Shown one piece after another: positions 37,009 to 45,838 of a DNA stretch of 64,000 nt. The position numbers and the translations under genes are program-made. The stretch is taken from NCBI GenBank assembly GCA_002240395.1, contig CP016836.1, positions 1,426,001 to 1,490,000 of the forward strand, given 5' to 3'. This DNA comes from Xanthomonas citri pv. mangiferaeindicae. GTDB taxonomy: Bacteria; Pseudomonadota; Gammaproteobacteria; Xanthomonadales; Xanthomonadaceae. The number at the start of each line of letters is the position of its first letter. Positions within the stretch are counted from its first letter, which is position 1. Below the pieces are notes generated by a model. That model made no database searches, was not told the origin of the DNA, and was given only the letters and a program-made list of their open reading frames with translations.

Positions 37009-38418
37009 TCAGATCGCGTAGTACATCTGATATTCGAGCGGATGGGTCGCGCCTCGGAACGCGGTGACCTCCTTCATCTTCAACGCGATGTAGGCGTCGA
37101 TGAAGTCGTCGGTGAACACGCCGCCGGCCTTGAGGAACTCGCGATCCTTGTCGAGCGCCTCGAGTGCCTGGTCGAGCGAGTGGCACACGGTCGGGAAGTT
37201 CTTCTCTTCCTCCGGCGGCAGGTCATAGAGGTCCTTGTCGCTGGGGCCGCCCGGGTCGATCTGGTTCTTGATGCCATCCAGGCCCGCCATCATCAGCGCG
37301 GCGAACGTCAGGTAACCCGACTGCATCGGATCGGGGAAGCGCATCTCGATGCGGCGCGCCTTCGGATTGGCGACGTACGGAATGCGGCACGAGGCCGAGC
37401 GGTTGGACGCCGAGTAGGCCAGCATCACCGGCGCCTCGAAGCCCGGCACCAGGCGCTTGTAGGAGTTGGTCGAGGCATTGGCAAACGCGTTGATCGCACG
37501 CGCGTGCTTGAACACGCCGCCGATGTACCACAGCGCGGTCTGGCTCAGGCCACCGTAGCCGTCGCCGGTGAACAGGTTGGTGCCGCCCTTGGCCAGCGAC
37601 TGGTGCACGTGCATGCCACTGCCGTTGTCGCCGACGATCGGCTTGGGCATGAAGGTCGCGGTCTTGCCGTTGCGGAAGGCGACGTTCTTGACGATGTACT
37701 TGAGCGTCTGCAGTTCGTCGGACTTGGCGACCAGCGAGTTGAAGCGGGTGCCGATCTCGCACTGGCCGGCGTTGGCGACCTCGTGGTGATGGACCTCGAC
37801 CTCGATGCCGACCTGCGAGAGCGTCTTGCACATCTCGGCACGGATGTCGTGCAGCGAGTCGAGCGGAGCGACCGGGAAGTAGCCGCCCTTGATGCCGGGA
37901 CGGTAGCCGCTGTTACCGCCTTCGTACTCCTTGGCCGAGTTCCAGTGCGCTTCTTCCGAATCGATGTGGAAGAAGGTGTGGCCCATCTCGTTGCCGTAGC
38001 GCACCGAGTCGAAGATGAAGAACTCGGGCTCGGGCCCGAAGAAGGCCTGGTCGGCGATGCCGCTCGACTTGAGGAAAGCCTCGGCCTTCTTGGCGATGCC
38101 GCGCGGGTCGCGCTCGTAGGACTGCATCGTCGTCGGATCGAGGATGTCGCAGGTGATCACCAGCGTCGGATCGGCGGTGAACGGATCGACGAACGCAGTG
38201 GAGGCGTCGGGCATCAGCACCATGTCCGAATTCTGGATGCCGCGCCAGCCGCTGATCGACGAGCCGTCGAACATCTTGCCGTCCTCGAACAGGCCGGGCT
38301 CGACGATCGACTGCGGGAACGTGACGTGGTGCTGCACGCCGCGCATATCGGTGAAGCGCAGATCGATGAACTCGATCTTGTGGTCCTTGATCAGCTTTTC
38401 GACATTGTCGATGGACAT
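37009..38418 (-). CDS. glnA: Glutamine synthetase, type I
   Basis: Dodecameric enzyme of 469 residues that makes glutamine from glutamate, ammonium and ATP. Motifs present: MFDGSSISGW, FFGPEPEFFIFD (metal-binding Glu), NGSGMHVHQSL, the ATP loop KPIVGDNGSGMH and NRSASCRIP. The adenylylation tyrosine lies in KDLYDLPPEE near residue 400, so the enzyme is probably controlled by GlnE. The gene heads a nitrogen cluster and has a sigma-54 promoter and an NtrC-type palindrome upstream. Full length and intact. Confidence 0.97.
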   Translation of the reverse strand: MSIDNVEKLIKDHKIEFIDLRFTDMRGVQHHVTFPQSIVEPGLFEDGKMFDGSSISGWRGIQNSDMVLMPDASTAFVDPFTADPTLVITCDILDPTTMQSYERDPRGIAKKAEAFLKSSGIADQAFFGPEPEFFIFDSVRYGNEMGHTFFHIDSEEAHWNSAKEYEGGNSGYRPGIKGGYFPVAPLDSLHDIRAEMCKTLSQVGIEVEVHHHEVANAGQCEIGTRFNSLVAKSDELQTLKYIVKNVAFRNGKTATFMPKPIVGDNGSGMHVHQSLAKGGTNLFTGDGYGGLSQTALWYIGGVFKHARAINAFANASTNSYKRLVPGFEAPVMLAYSASNRSASCRIPYVANPKARRIEMRFPDPMQSGYLTFAALMMAGLDGIKNQIDPGGPSDKDLYDLPPEEEKNFPTVCHSLDQALEALDKDREFLKAGGVFTDDFIDAYIALKMKEVTAFRGATHPLEYQMYYAI

Positions 38419-38457
38419 CGGGAACGATCGCCTTGAGGTTGGGTGTGCTGGTGATCA

Positions 38458-38473
38458 AGCAACCCTCATGCCA
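38458..38473 (-). promoter_or_regulatory. Sigma-54 promoter of glnA
   Basis: On the minus strand TGGCATGAGGGTTGCT fits the -24/-12 consensus TGGCAyG-N4-TTGCw, with GG and GC separated by exactly ten bases. The expected transcription start is near 38447, about 30 bases before the glnA ATG. Confidence 0.8.
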
Positions 38474-38537
38474 ACCGATGTCTTTCTTTTAGATCAATGG
38501 CTTACGCCCAGACAGCGGATGATGCGACAGAGGCCAC

Positions 38538-38552
38538 GCACCATGTTGGTGC
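38538..38552 (-). promoter_or_regulatory. NtrC-type enhancer site upstream of glnA
   Basis: GCACCATGTTGGTGC is a perfect GCACCA-N3-TGGTGC palindrome, the NtrC consensus. It lies about 80 bases upstream of the sigma-54 -12 element, a usual enhancer distance. It also sits 34 bases past the lrp stop. A weaker symmetric element (GCGCAAGTTTGCAC) follows at about 38557-38570. Confidence 0.75.
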
Positions 38553-38585
38553 TATCTGCGCAAGTTTGCACGGATCCGGTGCGGC

Positions 38586-39059
38586 TCAGACCGGCAGCGG
38601 CAATCCGCGCCAGGCCTTGACGGTGCGCAGCACGAAACTGGAATTGACGTCGTCGACCGCCGGCTGGTTGAGCAGCCGGTCGAGCAGGAATCGCGAGAAG
38701 TGCTCCAGATCGCGCACCGCGACCTGCAGCAGGTAGTCCATGTCGCCGGTCAGCGCGTGGCAGGCGACGACCTCGTCCCAGTCGTCGACCAGCTGCGCGA
38801 AGCCGGCGACCGCGGCGCTGTCGTGGTGTTTGAGCTGCACGCGGACGAAGGCCTGCAGTCCGAGTCCCAGGCGCTCGGCATCGACCTCGGCGCGGTAGCC
38901 GGCGATGACCCCGTCGCGCTCGAGCCGCTGGACCCGGCGCAGGCACGCCGAGGCCGACAGGTGCACGCGCTCGGCGAGATCGGCATTGCTCTGCCTGCCG
39001 TTGCGCTGCAGTTCGGCGAGCAACAGCAGATCCGTGCGGTCCAAGGTGGCGGCGGCCAT
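38586..39059 (-). CDS. Lrp/AsnC-family transcriptional regulator
   Basis: Regulator of 157 residues. The N-terminal helix-turn-helix is LDRTDLLLLAELQRNGRQSNADLAERVHLSASACLRRVQRLE; the C-terminal RAM ligand-binding domain includes VVACHALTGDMDYLLQVAVRD. It is divergent from phhA, so an aromatic amino acid is a plausible ligand and phhA a plausible target; inferred from position. The ATG at 39059 has GGAG seven bases upstream; an in-frame ATG lies at 39071. Confidence 0.92.
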   Translation of the reverse strand: MAAATLDRTDLLLLAELQRNGRQSNADLAERVHLSASACLRRVQRLERDGVIAGYRAEVDAERLGLGLQAFVRVQLKHHDSAAVAGFAQLVDDWDEVVACHALTGDMDYLLQVAVRDLEHFSRFLLDRLLNQPAVDDVNSSFVLRTVKAWRGLPLPV

Positions 39060-39093
39060 GGATTGCTCCATTTCGTATTCACACGCACGGATC

Positions 39094-39120
39094 TTGCGCA
39101 CAAACCGGCTTTTCGCGCAA
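39094..39120. promoter_or_regulatory. Candidate Lrp-type operator between lrp and phhA
   Basis: Inverted repeat TTGCGC-N15-GCGCAA with an AT-richer centre in the 129-base divergent gap. Lrp-family proteins often bind such spaced arms and regulate both directions. No experimental support. Confidence 0.4.
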
Positions 39121-39188
39121 TGAACGCAAGCCCGTTGCGAGCCTGCCGCGTTATCGTCCAAGGCTCGTGTTCTTTCCAGGAGCGTGCG

Positions 39189-40091
39189 ATGTCCGCCCAG
39201 CCTTCGAGCGCCCCGCGCCGGGTCGAGAACCTGCAGACCGACAAGGGCAAGGTCCCGGTCTACGCCACTGGCATCGTCGAGCAGCCCTGGGACGACTACA
39301 GCGCCGACGACCACGCGACCTGGGCCACGCTCTATGCGCGCCAGCGCGCGCTGCTGGTCGGGCGCGCCTGCGACGAGTTCCTGGAGGCGCAGGACGCGAT
39401 GGGCATGACGCCCGACGCGATTCCGAAGTTCTCCGAACTCAACACCGTGCTCGAGGCCGCGACAGGCTGGACCCTGATGGGCGTCGAGGGCCTGTTGCCT
39501 GAGCTCGATTTCTTCGACCACCTCGCCAACCGCCGCTTCCCGGTGACGTGGTGGATCCGCCGCCCGGACCAGATCGACTACATCGAGGAGCCGGACCTGT
39601 TCCACGATCTGTTCGGCCATGTGCCGCTGCTGATGAATCCGGTGTTCGCCGACTACATGCAGGCCTACGGCCGCGGCGGGGTCAAGGCGCATGGGATCGG
39701 CCCCGACGCGCTGCAGCACCTCACGCGGCTGTACTGGTACACGGTGGAGTTCGGGCTGATCCGACAGGCGCAGGGCCTGCGCATCTTCGGCGCCGGCATC
39801 GTGTCGTCGAAGGGCGAATCGATCCATTCGCTCGAGTCCGACGCGCCCAACCGCATCGGGTTCGATCTGGAGCGGATCATGCGCACGCGCTACCGCATCG
39901 ACACCTTCCAGAAGACCTACTTCGTCATCGACAGCTTCGAGCAGTTGATGGAGGCCACGCGCCCGGACTTCGCGCCGATCTATGCGCGGCTGGCACCTAT
40001 GGACGCGATCGATGCCGGCACGGTGCAGGACACCGACCGGGTGTTCCACCGCGGCACCGGCGAAGGCTGGGCCAGCGGCGGCGACGTGTGA
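39189..40091 (+). CDS. phhA: Phenylalanine 4-monooxygenase
   Basis: Iron- and tetrahydropterin-dependent hydroxylase of 300 residues converting phenylalanine to tyrosine. The iron-ligand His pair lies in DLFHDLFGHVPLL, the third ligand Glu in WYTVEFGL, and the substrate-loop region is IFGAGIVSSKGES. It is a bacterial catalytic-domain-only form without the regulatory ACT domain of animal enzymes. A CCAGGAG ribosome-binding site precedes the ATG. It is divergent from an Lrp-type regulator; no phhB dehydratase is adjacent. Confidence 0.95.
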   Translation: MSAQPSSAPRRVENLQTDKGKVPVYATGIVEQPWDDYSADDHATWATLYARQRALLVGRACDEFLEAQDAMGMTPDAIPKFSELNTVLEAATGWTLMGVEGLLPELDFFDHLANRRFPVTWWIRRPDQIDYIEEPDLFHDLFGHVPLLMNPVFADYMQAYGRGGVKAHGIGPDALQHLTRLYWYTVEFGLIRQAQGLRIFGAGIVSSKGESIHSLESDAPNRIGFDLERIMRTRYRIDTFQKTYFVIDSFEQLMEATRPDFAPIYARLAPMDAIDAGTVQDTDRVFHRGTGEGWASGGDV

Positions 40092-40125
40092 GACATCGCC
40101 TGCGCACGATGCGCTGATTTTTCAT

Positions 40126-42273
40126 TCAGCGGTGCCAAGTCCACTGTGCGCCAATCAGCACACCACGACCGGGGCCGGGTTCGTAGAAACGGCCGTTGCC
40201 TTCGTTGACGATCACCGAGCCGATATAGGCCTGGTCGAGGAGGTTGTCGACACGCAGGTACGTGCGCAGCTCGCCAGTCTCGAAACGCCAGCGGCGCGCG
40301 CCTTCCAGATGCAGCAGGGCGTAGCCCGCGGCGCGCCCGGTGGCGAGATCGTCGACCACGACATCGCCGACGCCAACGCCTTCGATCGCCGCACTCCAGG
40401 CGCCGCCGGTCCAGTCCAGCCGCGCAAACAGCTGGCGCGCCGGCACACCGGGAATGCGCGCGCCAGCCGCGACCGGCGTCGTCGGCACGGTGCAGCCCGC
40501 GCCGGTGCAGACGCGGTAGGCGTCGCGGAAGGTCGCATCGAGCCAGGTCGCCGCGACACTGAGTTCCAAGGCCTCACCCAGCGGCTGGCGCAGCGACAGT
40601 TCGGCGCCCTGGCGACGCGCGCGTCCGACATTCTGGAAACTGCTGCGGCCGCCGACATTGCGCGCGACCGCGAGCTCGTTGTCAGTGTCGGCACGGAACA
40701 GCGCGGCGTTCCACGTGGCGCCGGCGGGCGCGCGCCACTTGGCACCGAGCTCGAGGTTGTCGCTGATCGCCGGCGCGAGGTCGAAGGCCAGCCCGGCGCC
40801 GCCATCGCTGCGATAGCCCAGCTCGTTGAAGGTCGGCGTCTCGAAGCCACGGCCAGCCGACAGGTAGGCGCGCAAGTCGTCGCGCGGTGCGAACACCAGC
40901 CCGGCGACCGGCGAAGTCTGACGGTAGGCAATGCGACCGCTGTCGTCGGGATTGGTCGCGGTGACGTAGGCGTCGCGTGAGACGAACTCGACCTCGCTGT
41001 GGCGCACGCCGGCCAGCAGCGACCAGCGCGCTGCGAACGCCCAGTACGCCTGCGCGAACTGGTCGCGGTTCTCGACCGTGTTGCGCTCGTCGCGACGCCG
41101 GGCGCCGCGCACGCCGAGCGCATCACCGACGACGTTCTCGAAGCCCTGGCGATGCTGGCGCTGGCGGTCGGCGTTCGCGCCGACGGTCAGTTCCAGCGGC
41201 CGGCCGACGAGTGCGCCTTCCCAGCTCCAGCGCAGGTCGAGACCGCCGTAGGCGTTGTCCAGGTCGATGACGCCACCCGCGTTCAACGGATTGGCCTGCG
41301 CGGCCGCCGGGATCGGCAGGAACTGCACCACCGCGCGCTCGCCGCCGTAGGCCATCGCGCGCAAGGTGTGCGCCTCGCCCACGCCATGCTCGTAGACCGC
41401 ACCGGCCTGCTGCTGGCGCACCGTCTTGCGGGTGTCGAACTGCCGCGCCACCGAGGCGACCTGGCGCGGATTCGCGCGCACTTGGTCGGCGGTCAGCCCC
41501 AGCGGATCCTGGGCATCGATGTCGACCCAGTTGGCGACCAGGTCCAGGCGCCGCCGCTGGCCAAGGTCGAAGTGCAGCTTCGCGTTCGCCGAGTCGCGGC
41601 GCGCGGCACTGTGGTCGCGCCAGCCGTCGGTGTCGAAGCGCGACAGCGCGAGGTTGTAACCCACCGTCTCGCTGCCGCCGCGCAGCTGCGCGGCCAGGCT
41701 CGTGGTGGCATCGCGTCCGTGACTGGCCTTGAATCGCCAGTCGTCGCCCGGCGCGCCGTCGGCACTCCAGATCTGCAGCACGCCGCCCGAGGAATTGCCG
41801 TACAGCGACGAGAACGGCCCGCGCATGATCTCGATCCGATCACCGCCGACCAGACTGAAATGCGACAGCTGGCCCTGCCCGTCGGGCATTGAGGCCGGAA
41901 TGCCGTCGGCGTAGAGCCGCACGCCGCGCACGCCGAAGGTCGAACGCGCGCCGAAGCCGCGGATCGACAGCTGGGTGTCCTGCGCGTGGTTCTGGCGATC
42001 GCGCGCGAGCAGCCCGGGCACGCCGGCCAGCGGCTCGGAGGCGACAGTGCCGCTGCGGTTGCTGCCGGCATCGTCGAGCCGCAATGCATCGACCGAGGCC
42101 GGTGTGTCGAAATCCGACACACCGCGCAGCCGGGTCGCGTCGACCCGCACCCGGTCGAGGGTGCGCGGCGCTTCGAACGCGCCGGCCGGGACGGCAGCGC
42201 AGCCGGCGGCGATCGCCAGCGGCAGGGACGCGAAGAACGGGGCGGAGCGGAACGCGACGAACGACAGAGGCAT
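40126..42273 (-). CDS. TonB-dependent outer-membrane receptor
   Basis: Outer-membrane receptor of 715 residues that would import a siderophore, vitamin or other ligand using TonB energy. The signal peptide ends near PAGAFEA. The plug domain spans about residues 50-170 (SIRGFGARSTFGVRGVRLYADGIP; GPFSSLYGNSSGGVLQI). The 22-strand barrel follows, with motifs FETPTFNELGYR and LFARLDW. The last residues are QWTWHR, lacking the usual terminal Phe. The ligand cannot be deduced; no transport genes are adjacent. Convergent with phhA. Confidence 0.9.
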   Translation of the reverse strand: MPLSFVAFRSAPFFASLPLAIAAGCAAVPAGAFEAPRTLDRVRVDATRLRGVSDFDTPASVDALRLDDAGSNRSGTVASEPLAGVPGLLARDRQNHAQDTQLSIRGFGARSTFGVRGVRLYADGIPASMPDGQGQLSHFSLVGGDRIEIMRGPFSSLYGNSSGGVLQIWSADGAPGDDWRFKASHGRDATTSLAAQLRGGSETVGYNLALSRFDTDGWRDHSAARRDSANAKLHFDLGQRRRLDLVANWVDIDAQDPLGLTADQVRANPRQVASVARQFDTRKTVRQQQAGAVYEHGVGEAHTLRAMAYGGERAVVQFLPIPAAAQANPLNAGGVIDLDNAYGGLDLRWSWEGALVGRPLELTVGANADRQRQHRQGFENVVGDALGVRGARRRDERNTVENRDQFAQAYWAFAARWSLLAGVRHSEVEFVSRDAYVTATNPDDSGRIAYRQTSPVAGLVFAPRDDLRAYLSAGRGFETPTFNELGYRSDGGAGLAFDLAPAISDNLELGAKWRAPAGATWNAALFRADTDNELAVARNVGGRSSFQNVGRARRQGAELSLRQPLGEALELSVAATWLDATFRDAYRVCTGAGCTVPTTPVAAGARIPGVPARQLFARLDWTGGAWSAAIEGVGVGDVVVDDLATGRAAGYALLHLEGARRWRFETGELRTYLRVDNLLDQAYIGSVIVNEGNGRFYEPGPGRGVLIGAQWTWHR

Positions 42274-42367
42274 CGGCAGGCAGGCGCAACGGGGGCGTGC
42301 ACCGTAGCAGACGTCCCGCGACGCGCCCGTGCCGCCGGCCGCATCCGGGCCGGCGGCGCTGTGCAGT

Positions 42368-43396
42368 TCAGGCCGCGAAGTCGAGGACCACGCGCCCTTC
42401 GATCTTGCCCGCGTGCATGCGCGAGAACACGTCGTTGATGTTCTCCAGGCGGTCGGTCGAGACCGTCGCTGCGACCTTGCCCTGCGCGGCGAAGTCCAGC
42501 GACTCCTGCAGGTCCAGGCGGGTGCCGACGATCGAGCCGCGCACGGTCACACCATTGAGCACCATGCCGAAGATGTCGAGCGGGAACTCGCCCGGCGGCA
42601 GGCCGTTGAGCGAGACCGTGCCGCCACGGCGGACCATGCCGATCGCCTGCTCGAAGGCCTTGGGCGAGACCGCGGTGACCAGTGCGCCGTGTGCGCCGCC
42701 GATCTCCTTTTTCAGATAGGCGACCGGATCGGTGGTGCGGGCGTTGACGGTGACCGTGGCCCCCAGCCGCGTGGCGAGGTCGAGCTTGCTGTCGTCGACA
42801 TCGACCGCGGCCACGTTCAGTCCCATGGCGCGGGCGTACTGCACCGCCATGTGGCCCAGTCCACCGATCCCTGAGATCACGACCCAGTCGCCGGGCTTGG
42901 TGTCGGTAACCTTCAGGCCCTTGTAGACGGTGACGCCGGCGCACAGCACCGGGGCGATCTCGACGAAGCCGACGTTCTTCGGCAGATGGCCGACGTAGCC
43001 GGCATTGGCCAGCGCGTACTCGGCAAAACCGCCGTTGACCGAGTAGCCGCTGTTCTGCTGCGCCTCGCACAGCGTTTCCCAGCCGCCCAGGCAGTGTTCG
43101 CAATGGCCGCAGGCCGAGTACAGCCACGGAATGCCGACCCGGTCGCCTTCCTTGATGTGGGTCACGCCCTGGCCGACCGCAACCACGTGGCCCACGCCCT
43201 CGTGGCCCGGAATGAACGGCGGGTTCGGCTTGACCGGCCAGTCGCCATCGACCGCATGCAGGTCGGTATGGCAGACACCGCAGGCCTCGATCTTGACGAG
43301 GATGTCGCCGGCCGCCGGCCGCGGCACCTCGACCTCCTCGATGACCAGCGGTTTGCCGAACTCGCGGACCACCGCGGCCTTCATCGTCTTGTCCAT
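42368..43396 (-). CDS. adhP: Zinc-dependent alcohol dehydrogenase (AdhP type)
   Basis: NAD-dependent medium-chain dehydrogenase of 342 residues oxidising ethanol-like primary alcohols. The catalytic zinc site is in ACGVCHTDLHAVDGDW and GHEGVG. The structural zinc cysteines are CGHCEHCLGGWETLC, and the NAD loop is SGIGGLGHMAVQYA. Length and end (GKIEGRVVLDFAA) match AdhP. It appears monocistronic. The physiological substrate is inferred. Confidence 0.93.
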   Translation of the reverse strand: MDKTMKAAVVREFGKPLVIEEVEVPRPAAGDILVKIEACGVCHTDLHAVDGDWPVKPNPPFIPGHEGVGHVVAVGQGVTHIKEGDRVGIPWLYSACGHCEHCLGGWETLCEAQQNSGYSVNGGFAEYALANAGYVGHLPKNVGFVEIAPVLCAGVTVYKGLKVTDTKPGDWVVISGIGGLGHMAVQYARAMGLNVAAVDVDDSKLDLATRLGATVTVNARTTDPVAYLKKEIGGAHGALVTAVSPKAFEQAIGMVRRGGTVSLNGLPPGEFPLDIFGMVLNGVTVRGSIVGTRLDLQESLDFAAQGKVAATVSTDRLENINDVFSRMHAGKIEGRVVLDFAA

Positions 43397-43496
43397 CGTC
43401 CAGGCTCCAGAACAGTCAAGGGGACGATCAGGCTAGCGCGGCGCAGGCGCGGCCGCCTTGATCCGTATCAATCCCGTCGCCGCGGCGGCGGGCGGG

Positions 43497-44135
43497 TCAG
43501 ATGACGCGCAGCGTGATCGCCTTGAGCACCGCGCGCGTACGGTCGCGGGTGCCGAGCTTGTCGAGGATCGCCGAGACGTAGTTCTTCACCGTGCCCTCGG
43601 CCAGAAACAGGCTGCGCGCGATCTCCTTGTTGGAATAGCCGCCGGCGAGCAGGCGCAGGATCGCGACCTCGCGTTCGTTGAAGGTCTCGCGCGGGGCCTG
43701 GTCGTCGTGGAACCGGTAGCGCGCCCGCACTGGTTCGGTGCTGACCGGCTGCAGCAGCGTCTCGCCCGCGGCGACGCGCGCGATCGCATCGCGCAGATCC
43801 TCGGGCGCGGCGTCCTTGAGCAGGAAGCCCTGCGCGCCGGCGTCGGTCGCGCGCAGCAGCAGGTCGCTGTCGTCGAAGGTGGTCAGCAGCAGCACCGGCG
43901 TGGCATCGCCCCGCGCACGCAGCGCAGTCAGGGCATCGATGCCGTCCATTCCGGGCATGCGGATGTCACTGAGCACCACATCGACCGGCTGCGCGGCGAT
44001 CCGCTCGAGCAGGCTCGCGCCCGAGTCGGCCTCGAACACGATGACGATGCCCTGGCGTTCCAGCAGCGCGCGCAGCCCGGCGCGGACCAGGGCCTGGTCG
44101 TCGGCGAGCGCAACGCGCACGGGCGATGTATTCAT
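43497..44135 (-). CDS. NarL/LuxR-family response regulator
   Basis: Regulator of 212 residues. The receiver has phospho-acceptor Asp in VVLSDIRMPGMDG and Lys in GFLLKDAAPEDL. The C-terminal LuxR helix-turn-helix has FNEREVAILRLLAGGYSNKE and FLAEGTVKNYVSAILDKLG. The ATG at 44135 overlaps the TGA of the kinase gene (ATGA), so the two are translationally coupled and cognate. The frame remains open far upstream, which is only high-GC noise. Confidence 0.92.
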   Translation of the reverse strand: MNTSPVRVALADDQALVRAGLRALLERQGIVIVFEADSGASLLERIAAQPVDVVLSDIRMPGMDGIDALTALRARGDATPVLLLTTFDDSDLLLRATDAGAQGFLLKDAAPEDLRDAIARVAAGETLLQPVSTEPVRARYRFHDDQAPRETFNEREVAILRLLAGGYSNKEIARSLFLAEGTVKNYVSAILDKLGTRDRTRAVLKAITLRVI

Positions 44136-45238
44136 GCCGGCAACTCCGCATCGATCCGCATCGCGCCACGGGCATTGCGCGCCAGGCGCACCCGGCCCCG
44201 CAACGCCGCCAGGCGCTCGCGCATGCCGGCGATGCCATTGCCTTCGCGCCAGTCCTCGCGCACCAGGCCGTCGTCCTCGATGGTCACATGCAGCACATCG
44301 CCTGCGCGGTGCAGGGTGACATCGAGCGTGTCCGCGTCGGCGTGCTTGGCGGCATTCGTCAGCGCTTCCTGCACCAGCCGCAGCACCGCCTCGGCGATCG
44401 CGGGGTCCGTCACCTGCACGTCGTCGGCGATGGTGAGCCGCAGCACCGGGCGCGGCATCGGCGCGGCGAGCGCGCGCAGCGCGGTGGCCAGATCCAGGCC
44501 ACCGCGCTCGCGCAACGCCTGGACCACGTTGCGGATATCGGCGAGCAGTTCGCCGGACAGTTGATCGGCCACGCGCAGCTGCGCGTTGCTGGCGAACGCC
44601 GGTTCTTCGGTCAACGCGCGCAGGTTCAGGCGCATCGCGGTGAGTTTGTGGCCGGCGACGTCGTGGAGTTCCCGCGCCACCCGCAGGCGCTCGGCATCGC
44701 GGGCACTGTCGGCGAGCAGCGCGCGTGTGGCCAGCAGATCGGCATTGACCCGCGAGAGGGTATCGCGGGCGCGCTCGGCACTGCGCGCGTAGTGCATGCA
44801 CAACCCGGCGAAGGCCTGAAAGCCGGCGAAGATCAGCACCGACATCAGCGGCGCGCCGAAGCCGGCGATGTGCTTGAGGATCAGGTAGTAGACCGTGTCG
44901 GCGAGGACCAGCGCGATCGTCGCCACACGCGGCGACCAGTGCGAGAACGCTGCCGCGATCCAGACCACCAGCAGCACCGGCGCGGTGCCGGGTTTGGGGG
45001 CGAGCGCGATCAGGGCCAGCGCGATCACCGGCAGCAGCGCGACCATCGCGTGCTCGACCCGTCGCAGCCTCGGCGGCCACAGCGGCAGCGACAGGAAGCC
45101 GACGGCGAACAGCCCCAGCAGCAGCCAGGCCGTCGGCTGGTGCGAGGGCTCGTAGTAGCGCACCGAGAACGCGACCGCCCCGAGCGTCAGCAACGCGGCG
45201 AGATTGAGCGGTTCGAACAGGCGGCGGGGCGGGGTCAT
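44132..45238 (-). CDS. NarX/DesK-type sensor histidine kinase
   Basis: Membrane kinase of 368 residues. About five to six membrane helices occupy residues 15-150 without a large sensor loop. The HisKA_3 dimerisation box has the phosphohistidine in VARELHDVAGHKLTAMRLNL; the HATPase domain has VQEALTNAAKHA and GNGIAGMRERLAALRG. Overlaps the partner regulator gene. It is divergent from a DUF2141 and carotenoid oxygenase pair. Signal unknown. Confidence 0.9.
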   Translation of the reverse strand: MTPPRRLFEPLNLAALLTLGAVAFSVRYYEPSHQPTAWLLLGLFAVGFLSLPLWPPRLRRVEHAMVALLPVIALALIALAPKPGTAPVLLVVWIAAAFSHWSPRVATIALVLADTVYYLILKHIAGFGAPLMSVLIFAGFQAFAGLCMHYARSAERARDTLSRVNADLLATRALLADSARDAERLRVARELHDVAGHKLTAMRLNLRALTEEPAFASNAQLRVADQLSGELLADIRNVVQALRERGGLDLATALRALAAPMPRPVLRLTIADDVQVTDPAIAEAVLRLVQEALTNAAKHADADTLDVTLHRAGDVLHVTIEDDGLVREDWREGNGIAGMRERLAALRGRVRLARNARGAMRIDAELPA

Positions 45239-45383
45239 GGCGCCATGCTGCAAGCCGGCGCCGGCAGCGGCAATGGGTGGGGCGCAGAAAGTGACTTCCG
45301 GCACTGCGGATCGATGACCACTGGCAGCAGGCATCGGGGACAGCGCACGGAAGACTGTGGCCACACCCAACCAGGACATCGCC

Positions 45384-45814
45384 ATGCGCCGCAGCCCCGC
45401 CTCCATCGTCGCCCCGTTCGCTCTGCTGGCCGCCGCCGCGCTCGCCGCGCCCGCGCAGGCTGCCACTCTCGAGGTGACCATTCGCGATGCCCGCAACCAG
45501 GACGGGCAGTTCCAGGTCGCCCTGGTCGATGCGGCGGGCTATGCCGGCGAAGCGCCGCCGATCGCCGGCCGCCTGCTGGCCCCGAAGGCGATGTCACCCA
45601 CCTGCGCTTCGACGACGTGCCGGCCGGACGCTACGCGTTGCTGGTGATCCACGACGAGAACGGCAACGGCAAGCTCGACACCAACCTCACCGGCATGCCA
45701 GTCGAAGGCTACGGCTTCAGCAACAACCCGCGGGTGATGCGCAAGCCGACGTTCGACGAGGCGGCGTTCGAGGTCGGTCGCGACACCGCCGCGCTCGACA
45801 TCGCAATCCGTTGA
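45384..45814 (+). CDS. DUF2141-family secreted protein, frameshifted as read
   Basis: Exported protein of about 143 residues after repair. The signal peptide is MRRSPASIVAPFALLAAAAL ending APAQA. The DUF2141 fold has LEVTIRDARNQDGQFQVALV, then FDDVPAGRYALLVIHDENGN and MPVEGYGFSNNPR. The two halves are in different frames. Adding one C to the four-base run at 45580-45583 joins them as LLAPEGDVTHLRFDDVP. Function of DUF2141 is unknown. It lies 24 bases before the carotenoid oxygenase gene and probably shares its mRNA. Confidence 0.75.
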
Positions 45815-45838
45815 TCCGGCCGCCCCAGGAGAGCCCCC

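Noticed and set aside
36860..37186. Open frame ending in HPLEYQMYYAI as a separate small gene
   Set aside because: Only the last 13 or so codons resemble anything; the rest is the antisense or shifted glnA end and hairpin sequence. Better seen as a remnant.
44136..45080. Extension of the NarL-type regulator frame upstream through the kinase gene
   Set aside because: It is open only because of high GC. The receiver domain starts at the ATG at 44135, and the kinase in the other frame has all its motifs.
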